Assembly: GCF_000149955.1 (NCBI RefSeq)
Contig: NC_030987.1
Span: 3,839,190-3,903,189 of the forward strand
Source: Fusarium oxysporum f. sp. lycopersici 4287
Lineage: Eukaryota; Ascomycota; Sordariomycetes; Hypocreales; Nectriaceae
Reading direction: 5' to 3'
Length of the DNA: 64,000 nucleotides
Positions 34,618 through 46,800 of this stretch are shown here, piece after piece; position 1 is the stretch's first letter; each line of letters starts with the position of its first letter. The position numbers and the translations under genes are program-made. Under the pieces are notes generated by a model. The model ran no database searches, was not told the DNA's origin, and worked only from the letters and a program-made list of their open reading frames with translations.

Positions 34618-36710
34618 TTAGAATGAAGAGCGTCCGCCGTAGCCTCCTGAGCGGCCACCACCAGAGCTTCGGTCACCGCGGCCACCACCGTAGCCTCCTG
34701 AACGGTTGCCACCATAGCCGCCTGAGCGGCTGCCGCCAAAGCCTCCTGAGCGACCACTGCTTGAGCCTCCGCGGCCAAAACCTCCAGATCTACCACGTCC
34801 GTAGTCATCCCGGCGGACATTGCTTGCCATAGAATCAAAGGGATCGCTGCTTTCTCGGCGTGAAAATCCATCGAATCGATCATCAGAGCGTCCACCAGAT
34901 CGATCACCAAATCGCTGGCCGGGTTCCGAAAGTTGCATGCCTCGGATATTGGCTAATCCCAACTTCTGAGCCCACGAATGGGAAACAGATGGGGGCTTTT
35001 CCCATCCCCAGCCAAGACGTGTCCATTCGTTAACCTCTTCGGCCATCGACACCTTGTCATTGGCCATGCCGAACATGGACATATAGGCTGTAGCGAGAAG
35101 TGAACGAGGCACAGTGCCAAAAAGAGCCTTGGTGCTCTCGTGGTGAGGAGTAGTCTCGCCTCCTGCCACGTCGGTCTCAGCGCTGGTGAGAGAGCTGTTC
35201 TGCTGAATGGGGAGACCTTGAAGCATCTTTCGAGCGTTACGGACGGAAGAGTTGGGAATGATCAACCAGCCTTGGCCCTCCTTGTTCTGTCGACCAGTTC
35301 GTCCAAGGCGGTGAATGTAAGACTCACGTTCCCGGGGAGTATCGATCTGGATAACGTGTGTCACGTTAGGGAAATCCATTCCTCTGGCTGTGACATCAGA
35401 AGAAAGAAGGACACCGGTTCTGGCCTCACGGAATCTATCGGCAGCTCTTTGGCGTTGTACTTGACTCAGCTTTGACTGCATGACAAAGGAAGAGAAATAA
35501 GGGCTGCCGTCGTTCCTGGCATTCTGGCGTTGCTGGTAAAACAGCTCGCCAGCCAACTCAACCAAAGCAGTGGTATTGAAGTAGACAATAGCCTTCAAGG
35601 GCATGGCACCGGGGGTTTCCCTAATCTTTGCGGCTTCACGCTCCAGAAGCTCAAAAAGTGAGGGGAAGACCTGAGCCCAACCGGAGACGGGAACGATATG
35701 TTGAGGAACCTTGTCGTGGGTAAGAGACTCGTTCTCGGGGATGGTTTGGACAAACTCGAAGTCGTTGGCTCTGACCATGTTGCGGGCCAGACGGATGACA
35801 CTGTCGGGAATTGTGGCAGAAACGAGCATGGTCTGGCGAACCTTCTCTTCAGGTCGGGGAAGGCACTTGATGATTTCGTTGAGCTCTCTCTCGAAGCCGA
35901 CATCGAGCATTCGGTCGGCCTCATCCAAGACCAGAGCAGCCAGGTTGGGGGCATCAATGCCGCTGCCGGGGTCCTGGAGAAGATCGTTCAGACGACCAGG
36001 AGTAGCGACAAGAAGATGGCAGCCCTGTCGTCGAGTCTGTTGAAGCATGCTGCGCTTGTCAGTGCCACCAACAGCACACTGGACGACGAGACCGGTGTGT
36101 GCAACCAATCGGCGAGCCTCAACAGCGATTTGCTCGGCCAGCTCTCGTGTGGGAGAAAGAATAATTCCACGGATATCATCAGATCGGGCTTGACGTCTGG
36201 CGGTCCTGTCGGCGAGTGTGCTGTCTTCCTCAATCATTCTTTGCAGGAGAGGAAGAAGGAATGCAATAGTCTTTCCGGTACCAGTCTTGGCTTGAGCAAC
36301 GCTGATTAAATGTTAGCCGGTGTACAATTTTTTTTTCCATGTACCAAAACTCACATGTCAGTGCCCTTGAGGGCAGGCTGGATGGTCTTGGCCTGAACAG
36401 GTGTCATGGTATCGTATTTCATGTCGTTGATGATGGGCTTGAGGAGGTTGGGGTGAATGCCCTGGAGATCAGCGAAGCGTACTTGAGGCTCAGCTTCAAC
36501 TGAAGGAGCAGACTCATTCTGCTCAGCAACAGCCTCGGTGCTGTAAGCGCGTGTGATGGAAGCAATTCGGCTGATGGCAGCGATAGAAGACTGGCTTGTC
36601 AAAACTTGACGGCGAACGGCAGGCAAAGCAGTTCGAGCCTGTGTGAGGAGGGCAGCTGTGGCGGCGGACCTGGCCTGAGTGGCACAGCGCCTAAGGCTGG
36701 ATCGAAACAT
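34618..36710 (-). CDS. MSS116: Mitochondrial DEAD-box RNA helicase (Mss116-like)
   Basis: Two exons, 36710-36355 and 36301-34618, give 679 residues. The N-terminus (MFRSSLRRCATQARSAATAA) is basic and amphipathic and ends in RAYSTEA, a typical mitochondrial import signal and cleavage site. All DEAD-box motifs are visible: Q motif with MTPVQAKTIQPAL, motif I AKTGTGKT, Ia PTRELAEQ, Ib TPGR, II DEAD, III SAT, V TARGMD and VI HRLGRTGR. Residues about 570-679 are Gly/Arg/Ser-rich with repeats such as RSGGYGG. Family knowledge: Mss116 and Neurospora CYT-19 unfold mitochondrial group I and II introns for splicing and act as general RNA chaperones; the basic tail anchors RNA. The length matches that group. 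An in-frame TTG lies upstream, but the import signal begins at the chosen ATG. Confidence 0.94.
34620..34800. repeat. Tandem codon repeats for the Gly-rich helicase tail
   Basis: Degenerate repeats of about 21-30 bases, built on a word like AGCCTCCTGAGCG on the + strand, encode the RSGG(Y/F)GG units at the end of the helicase. They create open frames in other phases that are not genes. Confidence 0.7.
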
Positions 36711-37261
36711 GATGCCGGGTATTAAAGACAAGAATTGACGCTGAGATTCCGGTTCTGCGATTGATAGAAACTACAAACCCAGAAGCAAGAATTGAAGGAA
36801 GAGAAAAAAAAAGAGGATGATATGAGAGAAGGTTAAGTTGGATGAAGATTGGCGGGCGTCCAAGGGTCGCGCGCTGCTACTTTTGGGAAAAATGAAATTT
36901 TTACAGCGCTACCTTATCTTATCGTCTAATTGGCAGCGAGGCTCTACCCTGATTGGGTTAGATCCCGGATCTGTCACGTGCTCCACCGGAGGTCAGGACC
37001 GGGCCAGAGGCAAAAAGGCCTGTAAGGGTCCTGGAGCATTGCCACTAGCTCAGCGTTGAAGATGAAGATGGAAGAAAATCCCCGAGTATGAATTGTAGAG
37101 CGTGTATTTTATGGTCTTATGCAATTTCCATTACCTTGTGCTATGTAAATGCCAGTATCAAAACAAAACTCCGCTAACCTATGATCACTCTTCTATCTCT
37201 ATTTCGAAATCCTCAATGACAACTCCTTCTGATGCAAGTTCCCTCCAGCAGCTTCCAGGCT
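36711..37261. other. Intergenic upstream of MSS116
   Basis: About 550 bases holding the MSS116 promoter and leader and the 3' end of the next - strand gene. A short poly-A run lies near 36805. No gene recognised. Confidence 0.55.
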
Positions 37262-38298
37262 CTAGCCACTCATCTTTGGTTTCGACCCCACCATCGAAAG
37301 ACCCTCCCCGAGTCCATCCGAGATACCCTGAGTTACACCATCAACAGTCCAAACAAACACTTCCAATAGAGCCTGTGCAACTTTGCCATCATTCATCTGA
37401 CCGATTGCTTCAGTCAATAAAGCGCTTTGCTTGCCAATTGTGTTGACCAAGTCCACGCCGTGACCTACGACCTTCTCCGAGATCTTGTACTTGCGCTCCA
37501 GTCGAGCTGCGCATCTGACGAGTAAGAGCAGATATGGCATTAGGAAGCTGAGGAAGAATATGAGATTTACCACAGTCATTTGAACCCCACGGTGAATGAT
37601 TGAACGGGATTGACTTGGATGAATGCGGTTTGAGTCGGGCTCTGCTCGAGCCAGAGCCATGTCGGACTGGTTGACTTGCTCTGGCAATGCACATTGGATT
37701 CTTCTGAGTTCGCCTTCATCAAGTTCTTGTGGAAGAGCTTTGAGGAGATATGTCACCCCGTCAACAAAGGCTTTTCGCTCAAAAGCGATATCCTCCTCTG
37801 CTACAGCCGCTTTGCCTCCATCTATAGAGATGTTGACAAGATTTGTTCCTATTGTACCATGTCAGCAAATTACATTCATTGGTTAGTACATCAAAGTAAC
37901 TTACCCTGTCGTGCAAACTTCCAATGCACGCCAGACGCAGCTCGCATAACTGGTTCATCCTCTGGTGCTTCCGAATAAAGGACTCGACTCATCGGCTGAG
38001 GATTTAAGTCTTGTGACTCTACAAATCCACCTGAGTGCTTTATCATGTCTGTCTGGAGTGGCTGGGCCATTGTAGCCGAGACATCAGCTTCTGAAAGAGG
38101 CCGAGGTTTTGTTTGTGGCCCAGATATTGTCACACCTGGACGTAGAGTGTGAAAACTGATACTCCGTCTGAGAAAACGAATTGGCCCGGGGAGTGAGTTT
38201 GGAAGCATGGAGACGACATTGAAGATCCTGCTTTCGGTGATTTGATCGATCTTGATCTCGTCCAGAGATGGCGCAAATGATCTGAGATGAGACGCCAT
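37262..38298 (-). CDS. Unrecognised protein with one or two membrane segments
   Basis: Two exons, 38298-37905 and 37848-37262, give 326 residues; I do not recognise the family. The first half is polar with a basic patch (RFLRRSISFHTLRPG). The second half begins TNLVNISIDGGKAAVAEEDIAF, then has the acidic stretch PQELDEGELRRIQCALPE. A strong hydrophobic segment (VVNLIFFLSFLMPYLLLLV, residues about 230-249) is followed by a mostly helical, amphipathic region with Gly-containing turns (TVDGVTQGISDGLGEGL). It is probably a membrane protein with a soluble N-terminal domain. The frame closes across a good intron (GTAAGT...ATAG), so the gene is real. It lies head-to-tail with MSS116, separated by about 550 bases. 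No function can be stated. Confidence 0.75.
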
Positions 38299-39245
38299 GT
38301 TTCAAGGGCTGCAGGCTAAAGGATGAATGAGGTCTCGGGAGAGTGGAAATGAGAAACAATAGAATACCAGGTCAGGTTAACTCAGTGATGAAGTGAGGCT
38401 TAGGTCTAATCAGCCATGATGCGAAAGTGGCAGTATGGTTTGACTGTTAAGCAAAGGGACCTCCTCATAAAGACCTCATGACAAAACCATCAGATGAGAA
38501 AAGCCGAAAGGAAAAAGAGGAACAAATCCCATATCATGAAACAGCCGCATCAAATAGAATCTTGCACGAGGTCTCGCCTCGCCTCGCCTACAGTCCCTTA
38601 TCATTTTTTTCTGGGTCCTATTCCGTCATGCTTCTGACATGTGAAAACGGTTAACTAAAAATTTGTTGAGACCATGGCTTTTTGCATCTGCAGATAAGGT
38701 TGATCTTCCAATAGCGTCTCGTTTCTTGGTGGGGAATTATCATGAGCAAACGTAAACTTTGTTTCCCCTTGGAGCTGTTGGAAAGCTACTTTATTTGTAA
38801 CTCCACTACCGACACTGTATTCATGAGCATTCATCACAAGCTATCGGACTACCTCGGAGCCATAAACGCATAATGATTCTCACTCGGATAATTCAATGTA
38901 CAAACGCCCCAACAATGTATTCCATGCATGCGATATTATACGTCTTGCTTGACTAAACGCTCGCTGATCTCTTCCTTGGTAGCCTTCATAGGCACCCTAT
39001 TCCATTTCGCCATGCGCCAAACCAGAAACCAACCATTGTCAAAATGCAATCTCATCTATCACAAATGCGCTCAATCTGCAGCATCCGATGCCCATATGCT
39101 AAACTCGACCAGAGTCAATCAATCGCTCCCTTTTTTTCCGTTTCATTAATGTAGCCATGCTGCCGCTTCTTAAGCTTAACCCCTCTGAACACCCAATTGA
39201 CTTCATCAAGTATCCGTATCATATGCATATGCCCACCATCAGCCA
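38299..39245. other. Intergenic upstream of unrecognised membrane protein
   Basis: About 950 bases with the promoter of the gene at 38298 and the 3' region of the INCENP gene. A small CGCCT-type repeat lies near 38572-38586. Short frames only; no gene recognised. Confidence 0.5.
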
Positions 39246-42200
39246 TTACATCATATCTTTGCTCAGTTCGTAAGACCAGCCTCCCTCACGTCTGAGCTTG
39301 TCTCTGGCAGCCAGGTTCTTTCGAATGTCCTCTTCAGTAAGACGATCAGTGCCGCTCCAGTTGGCACTGGATGTTCGGGCGCGGAACTTGTGGTGTCTGT
39401 CTTTGCTCTTGTCGAAGACCTCCTCCATGTTCAAGGGCGCAGGAGGTCCGAAAATTGACGCAGGGTCAATATCTTCCTGTCTAAAGAGGGCATCCCGAAT
39501 GTAAGGGGAGTTAGCCCATGCTGCGACCGTACCAGCTTGTGGTTCATCATCGTCCTCATCTTCATCGTCTGTCTGAATTTCAGGAAGTTCAATGGCCTCG
39601 CCATTCTGGAATCGCGGTGATGATCTTGGTACAGACTTGGCTGCAGACTTCATTCCATTGACAGGGCCGGGACGTCCAGGCGTCTTGTAAGAAGGTCCCG
39701 CCGGGTTGGGGTTCGGGGCGAAAGGAATAGTTCCTTTGTGAATCTGAGCCATGTCCATAGGGTTGCCTCCCTTCATTTGACTCTGAGGAACGCCAGTCTT
39801 GAATAGGTTCTGTGCACTAGCCTGGGAAACATAGCCACTCGTAAGAGTCTTCGTCTGCAGATCCTGGTGCTTGTTAACCTTTGTTGGAATACAAGAAACG
39901 CTTTGATTGCTCACCCTCTTAAGAGCGCTGGATGGACGAACTGGTGGTCCCTTGATATTAGGAGGCTGCTCCATATCAAGCTCATCAGCGTAGTCATCGC
40001 TCGTTCGACGACGCTTGGCATCCTTTGCCTGGTATTGAGGCCCACGTGCAGGCGGAGGTCTTGAAGGTCCATCCTCATTAGCATCTCGAAGGGGCCTCTT
40101 CGGGCCAGATTTAGAACCATTTGTCAAGTTAGCATTGACGGGTCGTCCCATGTCATCTTGAGATCTGAAGATTCCAGAGTTCATACGAGAAGGAGGACGA
40201 GGTGGTCCTTCTCGCTGTACCGAAGCAGACTTGTCCTGTTGTAGACTGTACTGAGGTGGACCATTTGGCTGTGACCGAACAGCTGGGGGGGGCGCAGGGG
40301 TCTTCTTGGCTTTCTCAATGATTGCCAGTCGGTCTTGAGCTGCTTGACGCTGAGCATTCTTCTCACGCTTTTGTCGTTCTTCCTCTTGGCGACGGATGGC
40401 TTCTTGCTTCTTCTTGTCGTCTTTCAATGCTGCGCGATCGCGCTCAATCTTGGCCTTCTTCTGTGCAGCCAAATCGAGAGCTCTAGGCCGCCCATTTGAT
40501 CCGGTGGAAGCACCAAAGTTTGGTGCGGATTGCTTAGGCTGTGTAGAAGCCTTGCTTGCCTTGCTGATTGTTTGAGGAGGTTGAGAGCTTGTCGAAGCAC
40601 CGAAGTCCTGATACCCACTAGCAACAGAGTTGCCAGGATGTAGCTGTGAGCCAGTGTTGACCTTGATGTGAACGGTAGGTGCCGCCTTTGTCTTCGCCGC
40701 TGGCTCTCGGCCTGGCTTCGCAATTCGCCTCATTTCCTTGGGGCGAGATAGTTGTCCAGGAATGGCGGATCTGTGAGCAGAAGGAGGGGGTACCAAAGCA
40801 GGTGCAGCGCCCATATCAAGATCCTGGTCAGCGACCTTGGCCTCTGGCTCCTCCTGAGGCTTTGCCCTTCGCGGGCTGGTTCGGGTTGGCTTAGGTGTAG
40901 CCTTGGGAGCAGGTGTTTCAACCTCTTTCCTGGCAACGACCTGCTTTTCCATGTTGGCGAGCTTCTCCTGCTCTTTGCTGAAAACTCTGGCCTTTTCCCT
41001 TTCCTTTTCCCGCTCCTTCTCCAGTTTCTCCATCTGCTCAGCTTGGACTCTAGCTTCTTTCTCCCTTCGCTTCTCCTCCTTCTCGCGTTCCACTGAAGCT
41101 CTTGTGCGCTTAGCAACTGGTCGAGGTGCAGTTAACTGCTGGTCGGTGACACCATCGCCACTCCTATGAGAGTCAATGCTTGCCTTGGGAACGATTGAAT
41201 CCGAAGAAGGATCAGGGAAAGTTCCAAGCTGAGCTCGAGATGGCGAGAGCAGGGATGATTTGCCTTCAGCGCTCAGAGCTGCGCTGCTGGCGATCAGGCC
41301 CTTGGAAGTGCTGAGAATGGAAGACATCTTGTTCTTGAGATGCTTCAAAGGACTGTCACGGAAGAGCCTCGTGGGAGACTTTGAGGGAGATGAGGAAGAA
41401 GGTGCAACAGCAGTGGCTGGTCTCACAGAAGCGTTCGTTACTGATATCGTCTTCTTCAATGGGCTTCCCTCCTCTGGATCCGAAGCTGGGATTAATGGAA
41501 CAGCAGGCACCGATACAGACTTGGAGTGTCCAAGGTATGCAGGTCGCTGAGGCTTGTTGGCGCGAGCTGGTGATCGGATATTGTCACGGTCTTCACCCAG
41601 GTCGAAAGATCCGAGAGTCTGCTTGCCGTGGATTCCCTCCATCACATCGGCAGTTCGGCTCTTAGACAGTGACGGCCTTGTTGGCGAAGGGGCGGTGACA
41701 GGCTGTTGTGTAGTTGGGGGGACAATCCAGTCATCATCATCGTCTTCGGGGAAAGCACCTGGAGTTGTTGTGGTCTCCAGCTTCCTGGGCGATGGTGATT
41801 TGGGTTCAGGTACTGATTGGGATACAGTTTGTGGCTGCTGAGAGTTGGTAAGGCTGTGGATTGACTTCGAGGGTCGACTTCCATTTGGCTGCGATTTACC
41901 GAGTACACTAATTCGGTCCTGTAACATCTGGGTGTATGTCTTGTTATGGTGGATGGCAAGCTCCTCAGCGTTCTTAGGCTGCTGTGGCACTGTGGGGAAA
42001 TCATCAACGTCCATCTCGTCTTGATCCGACTCGTCTGATGCACTCTGTTCTGCGTGACTTGCCAGGCTTCTTCCTCTCGTGTTTCTCCCCAAGTAACTCG
42101 TCCTCTTAGGATCGACATGACTTGTTCGAGAAGCTCTCGCACCAATACTCTTACCTGCCGTGAGAGGCTCACGAGCAGGGAGAGAAGGGAACTGCAAGCT

Positions 42201-43198
42201 GTTGCGAAAGCCCGGGCGGACGGGGCTGGGGCTGTGACGATCAGATTGAGACTGTGAATCATCCTGGATAGCGTTCTCGTCCTCCTGGGGCTCGGCCTGA
42301 GCCTCTTCCATATCAACGTCAGTCGTCGCTTGTTGTGTCTTGATCGGCGAAGAAGTCTTCATGGGGTCCTTGGCAAGAGATGTCCGTGAAGGGCTTGGCT
42401 GAGGGAAAGCGATGGCCTCATCCAAGGCAACAGGGTCAATATCTGATGTGTCATCATCTTCCAGGGGATCAAAGCTTGGAGGGTTGACGTCTTGACTCCC
42501 AAAATAGCCAGAGTCACCCTGCATTGCAGGCTGAGATTTGGCTGGTGCGATTGGATCCGATTCTTCTTCAAGGGCCATGTGGGCGTCCTGGTCTGAGTGA
42601 ATGGCTTCAGCATCATTTGAAGGCTGTTCTGGCGCGTCTTCGACTGGTTCGTCAGAGGTAGGAGGCGTTGTCTTTGGCGATGGGGCGTGTCGTCTAGGCG
42701 AAGAAGACTTGGCTTGGTTCACAAGCTCCCTTTGGGGAGACTGAAGAAGAAGATGCTGCGCAAATCGGTTTGCTGAGCTCGATGGTGTGCCCCCAAAAAC
42801 ATTGGACAAGGGCTTCGAAGTGTTAATATCTGTTATTTGTGAACACTCGGCGGCTAAGCTTACCACTCTCGGCTCTGTGATCAATTTTCGTGCTGTTCGA
42901 GGTGTCTTGCCACGAAGTCTTCCAGGTGTTTTGAATGTTTCGGCGATATTGCTACCAAGCCGCCAGTCAGTACATCGCGTCAAAAAAAAAAAAGAAAGAA
43001 AAAAAAGGATCATGACGCGTACGTTTCGTTCTCGTTGAAGATATTGGCCATGTGCTCATTGAGCCATGAGAACTCATTGTGAGCCGCGTATGTGAACTCG
43101 TCTACCTCAACATCAACTATCTCAAGAGCAGAAGCGCGCTCATCAGCGACCCAAGCAGCTGAGCCGGTTGGAATGCGCGGTCCTCGCATGGCCGCCAT
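39246..43198 (-). CDS. SLI15: INCENP / Sli15-type inner centromere protein
   Basis: Two exons, 43198-43023 and 42951-39246, give about 1293 residues. It is the scaffold of the chromosomal passenger complex, which holds Aurora kinase with Survivin/Bir1 and Borealin-like partners at the inner centromere and moves them to the spindle midzone. The N-terminus (SALEIVDVEVDEFTYAAHNE) fits the helix that binds those partners. The middle is long and disordered, with many SP/TP sites typical of Cdk control. Near residues 600-720 is a highly charged helix (EREKEEKRREKEARVQ), like the single alpha helix of INCENP proteins. The C-terminal about 80 residues are the IN-box: AAWANSPYIRDALFRQEDID, SIFGPPAPLNMEEVF and RARTSSANWSGTD, the last containing the TSS-type site phosphorylated by Aurora. 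Intron 1 contains a long pyrimidine tract. It shares a promoter with SMC2. Confidence 0.92.
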
Positions 43199-43812
43199 TG
43201 CGTCGGTTGAAAAGAGGCGCGTGTGGAGTTGATTGGAGTTGCTTATCAACTATTGTTCGTGCGATATTGGTTATGTACTCATCGGGTTGGAAGGTCGAGA
43301 TGAAGTCGAAAAGTTTAGTGTGTTTGAAAGTTGTGAACTTGAAGTGCGAGAGGAGCTAGGTCTCAATAACAAAGAGGGATGTTTACCCGTATGCTGAATT
43401 CGGACTAGCGTTGATGGATTTCCCAGCTCGGAAGTGGGGCTCACACAAGCTTCTATTCACGGCCAGTGGACGATGAGGATGTATTTCTTATGAAACAGAG
43501 GCATGTAAACAAGGTATTGTAGCCTTTAACGAGTTAATCAGTAGCATATATAGGCTTCTATTCGTTTATAGTTTCTACAGAAGTAATTACAACTCAATCC
43601 GAGCTACAAGGCTAAAACCGCTGCGCCGAAGCTAAACTTCAAGTACCTTTCTTAACGCCCTGCCAATTAATGATATCAGCCAACACGTGCTGATAACGCC
43701 TTATCGGTCGCAACTCTCTTGTTTACTTTCGCGTTCCCCTCCCCCTTTGGAGTGCGGAGCGACGAAACATAGCAAAAGATTCAACGAAGCCGCGGACTCA
43801 ACCTCGCCCAAC
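43199..43812. promoter_or_regulatory. Shared divergent promoter of INCENP and SMC2
   Basis: About 610 bases between opposite start codons of two mitotic genes. Visible words are TTTCGCG at 43727-43733, an E2F/SCB-like core, and CACGTG near 43684-43689. In yeasts, MBF/SBF-type factors bind ACGCGT or CGCGAAA words to drive genes at the G1/S transition. Use of these sites here is inference from sequence only. Confidence 0.5.
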
Positions 43813-46800
43813 ATGAGGGTTATTGAAGTAATTATTGACGTAAGAACTTGATCCATACTATTTTTGTGCTATATCCATCCTGACCTTTTTTTTTTTAAAA
43901 AAAAAATAGGGCTTCAAGTCTTATGCCGTGCGTACCGTGATCTCAGGATGGTAAGCCAACTATCAATACATTCGAGGAAACATAACCAACATATACAGGG
44001 ACGAGAGTTTCAATTCGATCACCGGTCTCAACGGTAGTGGAAAGTCAAACATCCTCGATGCGATATGTTTCGTTCTCGGAATTACAAACATGTCAACGGT
44101 TCGAGCACAAAATCTACAGGTCAGTCACCGCCGATTCGACCACCCTTAGTACATACTGACGACAACCACAGGACCTGATATATAAGCGCGGTCAAGCTGG
44201 TGTCACAAAAGCCAGCGTCACAATTGTTTTCGACAATCGAGAAACTAAGAAGTCGCCGATCGGGTTCGAAGAATATGCCACCATTAGTGTTACACGACAG
44301 ATCGTTCTTGGAGGAACATCCAAGTACCTCATCAACGGCCACCGCGCTCAACAACAGACGGTGCAAAACCTATTCCAGTCGGTGCAGCTCAACATCAACA
44401 GCCCCAACTTCCTCATTATGCAGGGTCGCATCACCAAAGTCCTCAACATGAAGGCTGTGGAGATCTTAGCCATGATAGAGGAAGCTGCCGGAACCAGGAT
44501 GTTCGAGGATCGTCGAGACAAGGCCCTCAAGACAATGGCAAAGAAGGAAACCAAGTTAGTCGAGCTTCGAGAGCTTCTCAAGGACGAGATTGAGCCCAAG
44601 TTGGAGAAACTACGAACTGAAAAGCGTGCTTTCCTAGACTTCCAACAGACTCAAAATGACCTGGAGAGACTGACTCGAGTGGTTGTTGCGTACGATTATC
44701 TGCGCTACCAAGACTCTCTAAGCCAGTCAGCGGCAGATCTCGAAGGAAAGAAGCAAAGGCGGCGCGATCTGGAGGAGTCAGCAGCTCGTCTAAAGAGTGA
44801 GATTTCTCATCTTGAAGAGGATGTTAAGAAAGTGCGAGCTCAACGAGACAAGGAACTTCGAAAAGGAGGCAAGGCTTCAGCACTAGAGGAGGCAGCCAAG
44901 AAGCACTCGAATGAGCTTGTGCGATTAGCCACTATTCTTGATCTGAAGAAGTCCAGCTTGGCAGAGGAAGAAGAAAAGAAGGTAGCTGTTGAAAAGACGG
45001 TCTCAGAGTTGGAAGCCACCCTACAGGAGAAGACGGCCGCTTTCGAAAACGCAAAGGCCCGGTACGATGCCGCCAAGGAAGATCTGGAACAACAAAACAA
45101 GGACGCCGAGTCTAAGGAAGAACTTCTTCAAACTCTGCAGACAGGTGTGGCCTCCAAGGATGGTCAAGAGAACGGCTACCAGGGTCAACTTCAAGATGCA
45201 AAGAATCGTGCAACGACGGCGGCTACAGAGCAAGAGCAAGCAAAGATCAAGATTGCACATTTGGAAAAGCGTGTCAAGGAAGAAGAGCCTCGTGCGAAAA
45301 AGGCGAAGGATCAGAACGCCGATCTCCTGCGCGATCTTGATGGCTTAAAGACACAAGCTCAGAAGTTAGAGAAAGAACTTGGCCGATTGGGCTTCGAACC
45401 TGGTCAGGAAGAGCAGATGTTCAAGAGGGAGTCAGAGTTGCAACAAACCGTTCGCAATTTGAGGCAAGAATCTGACAAGCTGAAGCGTCAAGTCGCCAAC
45501 ACAGAGTTCAACTACGCGGATCCTGTGCCCAACTTTGATCGATCGAAGGTCAAGGGTCTTGTCGCCCAATTATTCACTCTTGACAAGGAGCACACTCAGG
45601 CCGGCACTGCGTTGGAGATCTGCGCTGGAGGACGCCTATACAATGTCGTGGTTGATACTGAGGTGACAGGTACACAGCTGCTACAGAGGGGCAAGCTACG
45701 AAAGCGAGTCACTATCATTCCTCTCAACAAGATCGCCGCTTTCAAAGCTTCGGCGCAAACCATCGCTACGGCTCAAAATATCGCACCTGGCAAGGTTGAT
45801 CTGGCGCTGTCTTTAGTTGGCTATGATCACGAGGTGTCAGCAGCTATGGAGTATGTCTTCGGCAATACTCTGATCTGTGCTGATGCAGATACTGCTAAGA
45901 GGGTCACGTTCGACCCGAACGTGCGCATGAGGAGTATCACTCTTGAAGGAGATGCGTACGATCCATCTGGTACACTATCTGGCGGAAGCTCACCAAACTC
46001 GAGCGGTGTTCTGGTACTTCTCCAGAAGCTCAACGGCCTGACTCGTCAACTGAGCGAAGCGGAAGGTGCTTTGAGGGAGCTCCAAGCCCGCATATCTAAG
46101 GAGAAAGCCAAGCTGGACCAAGCTCGCAGAATCAAGCAAGACTTGGATCTCAAGAGCCACGAAATCAAACTCGCTGAGGAGCAGATCAGCGGCAACTCTT
46201 CGTCTTCCATCATTCAGGAAGTTGCAAATATGAAGTCAACCATTCAAGAACTCAAAGAGAGCATATCCGAGGCCAAGATTCGACAAGCCAAGGCAACCGC
46301 CGATATAAAGACCATTGAGAAGGATATGAATGACTTCGACAACAACAAGGACGCCAAGCTCGTCGAACTGCAGAAGGCACTTGATAAGCTGCGAGCTGGC
46401 CTCGGTAAGAACGCTGCCGCCGTAAAGACTCTGCAAAAAGAACTCCAGGGTGCACAACTCGACGCTGAGCAAGCGGGTGTCGATTTGTCTACTGCTCGAG
46501 AACAGTTACAAGAAGTTGAGATCGCCATCAAGGCCCAACAGAAAGACATTGAAAACCTAGCAAAGCAAAAGGCTGAACTTCAGGAAACGCACGACACTGT
46601 TCAGGCTCAGCTTGATGATGAACGTGCCAAGTTGCATCAATTCGATGACGAGCTTCGAGCTTTGGAAGATGCCACTCGCTCCAAGAACTCACGCATTGCT
46701 GAAGAGAGTCTCGAAATGCAGAAGCTTGGTCATCTTGTGGAGAAGTTCCATAAAGAGCAACAAGGTGCTGCCGAAAAGGTCGCCCGTCTAGAGAAGGAGT

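Noticed and set aside
35698..36309. 203-codon frame (+) antisense to the helicase
   Set aside because: It is a shadow of the conserved DEAD-box coding sequence on the other strand.
41642..42316. 224-codon frame (-) inside INCENP
   Set aside because: Another phase of the long disordered INCENP exon; no independent domain or start context.
42795..42880. A second INCENP intron beginning GTAAGC
   Set aside because: The nearest acceptor shifts the frame. A 51-nt option keeps frame but is not needed, so the uninterrupted exon is preferred.
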